Assembly (NCBI GenBank): GCA_003021325.1
Contig: PXQM01000094.1
Coordinates: 1 to 7,427, forward strand
DNA from: Halobacteriales archaeon QH_10_70_21
Lineage (GTDB): Archaea; Halobacteriota; Halobacteria; Halobacteriales; Haloarculaceae
Direction: 5' to 3'
DNA: 7,427 nucleotides
A program made the translations under genes and the position numbers. Below the pieces are notes generated by a model. It did no database searches. It had not been told where the DNA came from and saw only the letters and a list, made by a program, of their open reading frames with translations. Positions 3,497 to 7,427 of this stretch are shown here, in pieces (positions within the stretch are counted from its first letter, which is position 1; the number at the start of each line of letters is the position of its first letter).

Positions 3497-5344
3497 CTAC
3501 CGTAGGCCGTCCAGGCGGAACTCGAAGCCGGCCACGGGGACCTCCAGGTCGTGCTCGACGAGCACGCGCGGGGGGACCTCCCCGATGACGCCGACGGACT
3601 CGCCGTCCAGCACCACCTCGGCGGTCCGCCCGCCGATGAAGGACGGGTGCTCGGTCGGCGGCGTCGCTAGGTCCTTGCCGAACGCTCGGGCGACCGCCTG
3701 CAGGCGGGCCTTCGCGTCCTCGTAGGAGGCGTCGTTCCGGGCGACGACGGCGGCGACCGACCGGTGCTCTGCGACGTTCGTCGGCTCGTCGTGGTCCTCG
3801 GCGGCGACCAGCCCGATCTCGGCGATGTCCTGCGGGTACGCGCGGTGGGTGTTGTTCTCCAGCACCATCAGAAGCGACGGCAACGCCCACGTCCGGACGA
3901 CGGTGTAGTCCTCGCTGTACGGCTCGGTGATGACCGGCGGCGTTCTGGCGCCAAGCGCGTCGTCGTCGGGCGACAGCCCCATCCGGTCGAACAGCGCCGC
4001 CTCGCTCGTCATGTGGAAGTTCAGGAGGTCCTCGAACCCCAGCCCGACCAGCGCGTCGCGGGCGGCGTCCTCCAGGCGCGAGGTGTCGTGGCGGCCGCCG
4101 ACCGTCGAGACGTCCGGGTACCGCGGCTCGAGGTCGTTGAAGCCGTAGGCCCGGCCGACGTCGTCGACGACGTCCATCGGGTGGCGCACGTCGACGCGGT
4201 ACGGTGGGATCTCCACCTCGTAGGTGGGCCCGTCCGCCGCGGCGCCGGCGCTGGCGCCGCCGTCGGCCGGACCCCCGCCGGCCGCGTCGTCGCCGGCGGG
4301 GCCCGCCGTCCGGGTCGTGTGGGAGGGGACGTCCTCCAGTTCGACGTCGGCGGCCGCGTCCTCGCGCCCGTCGCCGTCCGTCCCGGAGGCGTCGGCGTTC
4401 AGGCCCGACCGCTCCAGCAGGTCGACGACGTCCGTGCCCGCGATGTCGACGCCGAGCGTCGACTCGATGCGCTCGTGGGAGACGGTCTTCGTGTCCGTCG
4501 AGAGGTCCGGCCGGTGGAGCGTCCGGTCGCCGTACTCGACCTCGACGGCCTCGAGTTGGCCGCCACGGGCGTCCAGGGCGTAGCAGACGATGGCGAGCAT
4601 CCTGTCGATGGTCCACTGGTCGGTGCCGGTCATCTCGACGAACAGGTCCCGCGAGGAGGCCTCGACCTCCGTCCGCCGGCCGTTGATGACCGGCGGGAAC
4701 GAGAATAGCCCGACCCCGTCGTAGATGGCCGGGTACCGCTCGAGCCCTTCGACGAGGTCGCCGTAGGTGTCGCCGATCGGGTGCTCGGCGAGCACGCCGG
4801 CGGGCGTCCGCGCGTCGTCGTCGTCCAGCGGGACGAACGTGTCCCCGTCGGGCTCGACGCCCCGGTAGACGATGCGCTTGTCGTCGGCGTCGCCGGCCGG
4901 CTTCAGCATCGCCAGGTCGTGGACGCCGATGGCGCCCTTGGCGCGCTGGCGGCCCATCGTGGCGTGCAGCTTCTCCTGCAGCTGGATGAGCGATTCCAGT
5001 TCCGCCTCGCCGAGGTCGAGGCCACGGACGACCGCGCCGGTGACGTAGGGCCGCCCGTCGGGGACGGAGTCGTCGACCTCGATGGTCCACTCGGCGTCGT
5101 TGCAGTCCGGGACGTAGACGCCGCGGTCCTCGCCGTACTGGTACCGCAGCGAGCGGGCGATGCCCTCGACCGAGAGGCGGTCCAGCCGGTCGGGCGCGAA
5201 CTCGAGTTCGAAGTCGCCGTCCTCCGTCTCGCCCTCGAACTCGAGGCCGAGCGAGAACAGGTCGTCCTTCAGGTCCTCGTCCGACTTCTCCTCGTGGCCG
5301 GTGAGCCGCCGGAGCTCGTCGGGGTCGACGTCGACGACGGGCAT
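3497..5344 (-). CDS. pheT: phenylalanyl-tRNA synthetase beta subunit
   Basis: A 615-residue archaeal-type beta subunit, partner of PheS in the (alpha-beta)2 enzyme that charges tRNA-Phe. It opens MPVVDVDPDELRRLTG and shows FELEFAPDRLDRLSVEGIAR (about 45-64), the B3/4 core with HATMGRQRAKGAIGVHDL (127-144) and SFPPVINGRRTEV (215-227), the B5 domain (about 285-408) including PPYRVDVRHPMDVVDDVGRAYGF, and the catalytic-like domain (about 420-615) with EDLLNFHMTSE and a C-terminal GFEFRLDGLR. The B5 domain is split by a low-complexity insertion at about 318-373 (Gly, Ala, Asp rich), making the protein longer than I recall for haloarchaeal PheT. The ATG overlaps the pheS TGA (TGATG). GGAGGTG at 5353-5359, eight bases upstream inside pheS, supports coupled translation. 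Stop is TAG. Confidence 0.97.
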   Translation of the reverse strand: MPVVDVDPDELRRLTGHEEKSDEDLKDDLFSLGLEFEGETEDGDFELEFAPDRLDRLSVEGIARSLRYQYGEDRGVYVPDCNDAEWTIEVDDSVPDGRPYVTGAVVRGLDLGEAELESLIQLQEKLHATMGRQRAKGAIGVHDLAMLKPAGDADDKRIVYRGVEPDGDTFVPLDDDDARTPAGVLAEHPIGDTYGDLVEGLERYPAIYDGVGLFSFPPVINGRRTEVEASSRDLFVEMTGTDQWTIDRMLAIVCYALDARGGQLEAVEVEYGDRTLHRPDLSTDTKTVSHERIESTLGVDIAGTDVVDLLERSGLNADASGTDGDGREDAAADVELEDVPSHTTRTAGPAGDDAAGGGPADGGASAGAAADGPTYEVEIPPYRVDVRHPMDVVDDVGRAYGFNDLEPRYPDVSTVGGRHDTSRLEDAARDALVGLGFEDLLNFHMTSEAALFDRMGLSPDDDALGARTPPVITEPYSEDYTVVRTWALPSLLMVLENNTHRAYPQDIAEIGLVAAEDHDEPTNVAEHRSVAAVVARNDASYEDAKARLQAVARAFGKDLATPPTEHPSFIGGRTAEVVLDGESVGVIGEVPPRVLVEHDLEVPVAGFEFRLDGLR

Positions 5345-6909
5345 CAGTGCACCACCTCCACGTTCCGCAGCAGCTCGAGGTCACACAGCGTCCCGTGGAC
5401 GTCCCGGATGTCCTCGAAGCCGTACATCAGCATGAGCAGCCGCTCGAGCGCCAGCCCCCAGGCCATCACGTCGCAGTCGACCCCGAGCGGCCGCAGCACC
5501 TCCTCGCGGAAGATGCCCGAGTTACCGATCTCGATGAGGTCGCCCGTCTCGGGGTGCTTGCCGAACAGCTCGAAGCTCGGCTCCGTGTACGGATTGTAGT
5601 GTGGCTTGAACTCGAGGTCGGTGATGCCGAACCGCTCGTAGAACTCGGTGAAGGTTCCCATCAGGTCCCGGACCGACAGCTCCTCCGCCATCACCCACCC
5701 CTCGATCTGGAAGAACTCCAGCAGGTGCGTCGGGTCCAGCGTGTCGTTCCGGTAGACCTTCTCGACGCTGAAGTACCGCTGTGGCGGCTCCAGTTCGCCG
5801 ACGGCGTGGCCCGACAGATACCGCATCGACAGCGAGGTGGTGTGGCCGCGCAGCGCGACGGCGCGGGCGAAGGACTCGCTCCACGGCGAGTGGTAGCCGT
5901 CGCCGTCCTCGCCGACGCCGTTCCGGTGGGCGTCCTCGACGCGCGCGGCGAGGCCCTCGGGCAGTTCGTCGGCGTCCATCGCCGGGGCGTCCAGCGCGAA
6001 GCGGTCCCAGTGGGTCCGCGCCGGGTGGTCCTGCGGCATGAACAGGCAGTCGTTGATCCAGAAGTCCGCGTCGGCGTGGGGCCCCTCCATCTCCGAAAAG
6101 CCCATCCCGACGAGGACGTCCTTGACGCGGTTGGCGGTCTGTCTGAGGATGTGCTCCTTGCCGCCGGCGATGGTCTCGGCGTCGGCCTCGACGTCGTACT
6201 CGGCGAACTCGACGTCGGCCCACTCGCCGGAGGTGAGCAGTTCGGGCGTGACGGCGCCGACCCGCTCGGCGACCTCGACGCCCTCCATCAGCGCGGTGAC
6301 GCCGTCGTCCGAGAGCGTCACCGACCGGACCGTCGTCTCGGTCCGCTCGAGGAGCCCACGGGACCCGAGCCGGTCGAGGACCGCAGCGTCCCGGTAGCCG
6401 GCCGAACCCTCGGCGACGGCCGACAGCGCCGCCGCCTCCGGGTCCGCCCCGTCGGCGTCGGGGTCGGCGGTCACCTCGCCGCCCTCGATGTCGCCAAGCC
6501 CCTTCCGGGCGAAGTTCGTCAGCGCGATGTCGACCGCCTCGCCGTCGAGGCCGGCGGCGCCGACGAGCCGGCCCATCTCGACCGGCTCCTCGTCGGCGCC
6601 GGCTTCGAGTGCGGCCTCGTGGAGCCGGCGCTCGGGGAGGCCCGCTTCGAGGTAGCGTGCACCCTCCTCGGTGAGCGCGTACTCCTCGGCGACGTGTTCC
6701 TCGAGCTCCAGCAGGCCCTCCTCCTCGAGTTCGAACGCGGCGCGGGTGACCGCGGCTGGGTCTTCGCCGAGCTCCTCGGCGAGCTGTGCGACCGTCCTCG
6801 TCTCGGTCGCGCTGGCGGCTTCCAGGAGCGCGACCTGCGTTTCGGGCAGTTTCATTGGGGTGACGGTGCGGTCGGAAGCGACGCCGTCCGTGGCGGGTTC
6901 GGATGCCAT
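5344..6909 (-). CDS. pheS: phenylalanyl-tRNA synthetase alpha subunit
   Basis: Catalytic subunit joining Phe to tRNA-Phe. The start at 6909 (521 residues, MASEPATDGV) is chosen because a TTTTTG box at 6934-6939 lies 27 bases upstream, fitting a leaderless transcript. ATG 6855 (503 residues, MKLPETQVALL) is where family similarity begins and is the main alternative; it has no visible ribosome site. In 503-residue numbering: winged-helix tRNA/DNA-binding-like domains at about 1-190 (MKLPETQVALLEAAS, ALTEEGARYLEAGLPERRL), then the class II catalytic domain: motif 1 region MGFSEMEGPH...FMPQDHPARTHWDRFAL (251-288), motif 2 FSVEKVYRNDTLDPTHL (362-378), the Phe-pocket segment HYNPYTEPSFELFGKHP (419-435), and motif 3 AWGLALERLLMLMYGFEDIRD (465-485). 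The frame is open upstream into the preceding small gene. It ends TGA, overlapping pheT. Confidence 0.96.
   Translation of the reverse strand: MASEPATDGVASDRTVTPMKLPETQVALLEAASATETRTVAQLAEELGEDPAAVTRAAFELEEEGLLELEEHVAEEYALTEEGARYLEAGLPERRLHEAALEAGADEEPVEMGRLVGAAGLDGEAVDIALTNFARKGLGDIEGGEVTADPDADGADPEAAALSAVAEGSAGYRDAAVLDRLGSRGLLERTETTVRSVTLSDDGVTALMEGVEVAERVGAVTPELLTSGEWADVEFAEYDVEADAETIAGGKEHILRQTANRVKDVLVGMGFSEMEGPHADADFWINDCLFMPQDHPARTHWDRFALDAPAMDADELPEGLAARVEDAHRNGVGEDGDGYHSPWSESFARAVALRGHTTSLSMRYLSGHAVGELEPPQRYFSVEKVYRNDTLDPTHLLEFFQIEGWVMAEELSVRDLMGTFTEFYERFGITDLEFKPHYNPYTEPSFELFGKHPETGDLIEIGNSGIFREEVLRPLGVDCDVMAWGLALERLLMLMYGFEDIRDVHGTLCDLELLRNVEVVH
5353..5359 (-). promoter_or_regulatory. 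pheT ribosome binding site inside pheS
   Basis: GGAGGTG on the minus strand, eight bases before the pheT ATG and within the last pheS codons. It is a strong Shine-Dalgarno, in contrast to the leaderless starts elsewhere in the window, as expected for an internal operon gene. Confidence 0.8.
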
Positions 6910-6933
6910 ACGCGAGGGATTGCCGCTCGGGGA

Positions 6934-6939
6934 CAAAAA
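6934..6939 (-). promoter_or_regulatory. likely pheST TATA box (TTTTTG)
   Basis: The minus strand reads CAACGTTTTTGTCC, the only T-rich stretch near the pheS start. Its centre is 27 bases from ATG 6909, as for the pyrD box. It would sit within the read-through part of the upstream small frame. Confidence 0.5.
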
Positions 6940-6957
6940 CGTTGCGTCCACGGCGGC

Positions 6958-7152
6958 TCGGCGTATGGCCCTGGCGTCGACGAAGGAGCCCTGTTCGGCG
7001 GTCAGCCACCGGGTCGTCGCCTCGTCCGCCGAGACGTCCGGGGGGTGGATGGTACACCGGAGCGCTCCGTCGTCGTCGGTCGTCAGGGTGACGTCGAGTC
7101 GCAGTCCGTCGTGGCGGCCGGCGAGGGGATCGTCGTGGTCCGGTATCGTCAT
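6958..7152 (-). CDS. small haloarchaeal protein (DUF7511-like), without its own stop
   Basis: Sixty-four codons (MTIPDHDDPLAGRHDGLRL to SFVDARAIR). The segment RCTIHPPDVSADEATTRWL followed by TAEQGSFVDARAIR resembles small haloarchaeal proteins of unknown function that I recall as DUF7511, with the pattern CTLYP...TTxWLTAxEGSFV and an end at a residue such as Arg. The start at 7152 has GGAGGG six bases upstream (7159-7164). After Arg64 the next codon is CGA (6960-6958), one transition from TGA, and the frame then stays open through RAAVDATFLSPSGNPSR into pheS. It may have lost its stop, or may be a natural N-terminal extension of PheS. The family name is from memory; function unknown. Confidence 0.55.
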
Positions 7153-7158
7153 CGTGGT

Positions 7159-7180
7159 CCCTCCGTGCGAGGACGGAGGG
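7159..7180 (-). promoter_or_regulatory. hairpin enclosing the ribosome site of the small gene
   Basis: CCCTCCGT (7159-7166) and ACGGAGGG (7173-7180) are perfect inverted repeats with a six-base loop. On the minus-strand RNA the second arm ends in GGAGGG, the presumed Shine-Dalgarno. If the leader is transcribed, the stem would hide the ribosome site. Confidence 0.55.
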
Positions 7181-7225
7181 GCCGGACGGTCCTCAACCGG
7201 GTCGACGGTTGTCCCGCGTTCGGGC

Positions 7226-7249
7226 GTTTCGAAACCGTTCGAGACGGTT
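7226..7249. repeat. overlapping palindromes upstream of the small gene
   Basis: GTTTCGAAAC (7226-7235) is a perfect palindrome, overlapping AACCGT-TCGAG-ACGGTT (7233-7249). They lie between the stop of the right-edge gene and the 7152 start, where a promoter or operator is expected. No clear TATA box accompanies them. Confidence 0.4.
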
Positions 7250-7258
7250 CCTCCGGCG

Positions 7259-7427
7259 CTACGTCCCGTGCTGCCAGCTGTCCATGTACTCGGCCTGCGC
7301 GTCGGTCAGCGCGTCTATCTCGACCCCCTCGGCTTCGACGGCGAGCAGATGCCCGAACGCATCGTGGGGTCCCTCAACGACGGAGGGCCGAAGCTGCATG
7401 CCCACGCCGTCCAGGGCCCCGTCCGGT
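7259..7427 (-). CDS. C-terminal end of an unrecognised protein, partial
   Basis: The last 55 codons of a gene that enters from the right edge. It reads DGALDGVGMQLRPSVVEG, then PHDAFGHLLAVEAEGVEI, then DALTDAQAEYMDSWQHGT and TAG at 7261-7259. The composition is acidic and coherent, like the other haloarchaeal proteins here, and the frame is open to the edge. I do not recognise the family. It precedes the small gene and pheST on the same strand with a gap of 106 bases. Confidence 0.75.
   Translation of the reverse strand, partial: PDGALDGVGMQLRPSVVEGPHDAFGHLLAVEAEGVEIDALTDAQAEYMDSWQHGT

Noticed and set aside
3764..4708. Long plus-strand open frames opposite pheT, and similarly 4781-5599
   Set aside because: Antisense shadows created by codon bias in pheT; no recognisable protein features.
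3282..5384. 700-codon minus-strand open frame
   Set aside because: It is an Arg-rich shadow of pheT in another frame (GC-rich DNA has few stops). It has no family features, while the overlapping frame is clearly PheT.
5522..7057. 511-codon minus-strand frame overlapping pheS
   Set aside because: Extremely Arg-rich and out of frame with the recognisable PheS motifs.

Overview
The window looks like chromosomal DNA of a haloarchaeon (class Halobacteria). It has very high GC, strongly acidic proteins, AT-rich TATA-type boxes about 26 bases before start codons (leaderless genes), an archaeal MC1 chromosomal protein, and an rRNA promoter array and 16S leader of the haloarchaeal type. The genus cannot be fixed from what is here.

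Left part (1-560, minus strand): no protein gene. It holds the upstream end of an rRNA operon transcribed leftward out of the window. Three well-kept promoter units (CCCT-N10-AGGG core around a TATA-like box) lie at 272-308, 353-384 and 429-460. A degenerate fourth lies at 522-555, and a possible internal box at 135-140. The conserved 16S 5' leader and a processing-type hairpin (7-43) follow. The 16S gene itself should start just beyond position 1. From 560 to 870 I see no gene, only two small tandem repeats, palindromes and a T-run terminator.

Middle (875-2744): a minus-strand MC1-type DNA-bending protein gene (875-1189) is divergent from a small AbrB/SpoVT-like gene (1426-1623), with separate TATA boxes and dyads in the 236-base gap. 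The AbrB-like gene is followed on the same strand by pyrD (class 2 dihydroorotate dehydrogenase, 1692-2744), which has its own leaderless promoter.

Right part (2639-7427, all minus strand): a partial unrecognised gene enters at the right edge. After it come a 64-codon DUF7511-like small gene, then pheS and pheT (both subunits of phenylalanyl-tRNA synthetase, TGATG overlap), then a membrane-anchored alpha/beta-hydrolase gene. The hydrolase appears inactivated by an internal out-of-frame deletion that removed the nucleophile-elbow region; it converges on and overlaps pyrD.

The gene set is mostly housekeeping: rRNA, chromatin, pyrimidine synthesis and Phe-tRNA charging. I found no CRISPR, insertion sequence, integrase or defence system. 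The more unusual points are the small gene that runs in frame without a stop into pheS, the gutted hydrolase, a low-complexity insertion inside the PheT B5 domain, a long dyad centred on the AbrB-like gene's TATA box, and the rRNA promoter array, which could easily be passed over as empty intergenic DNA.
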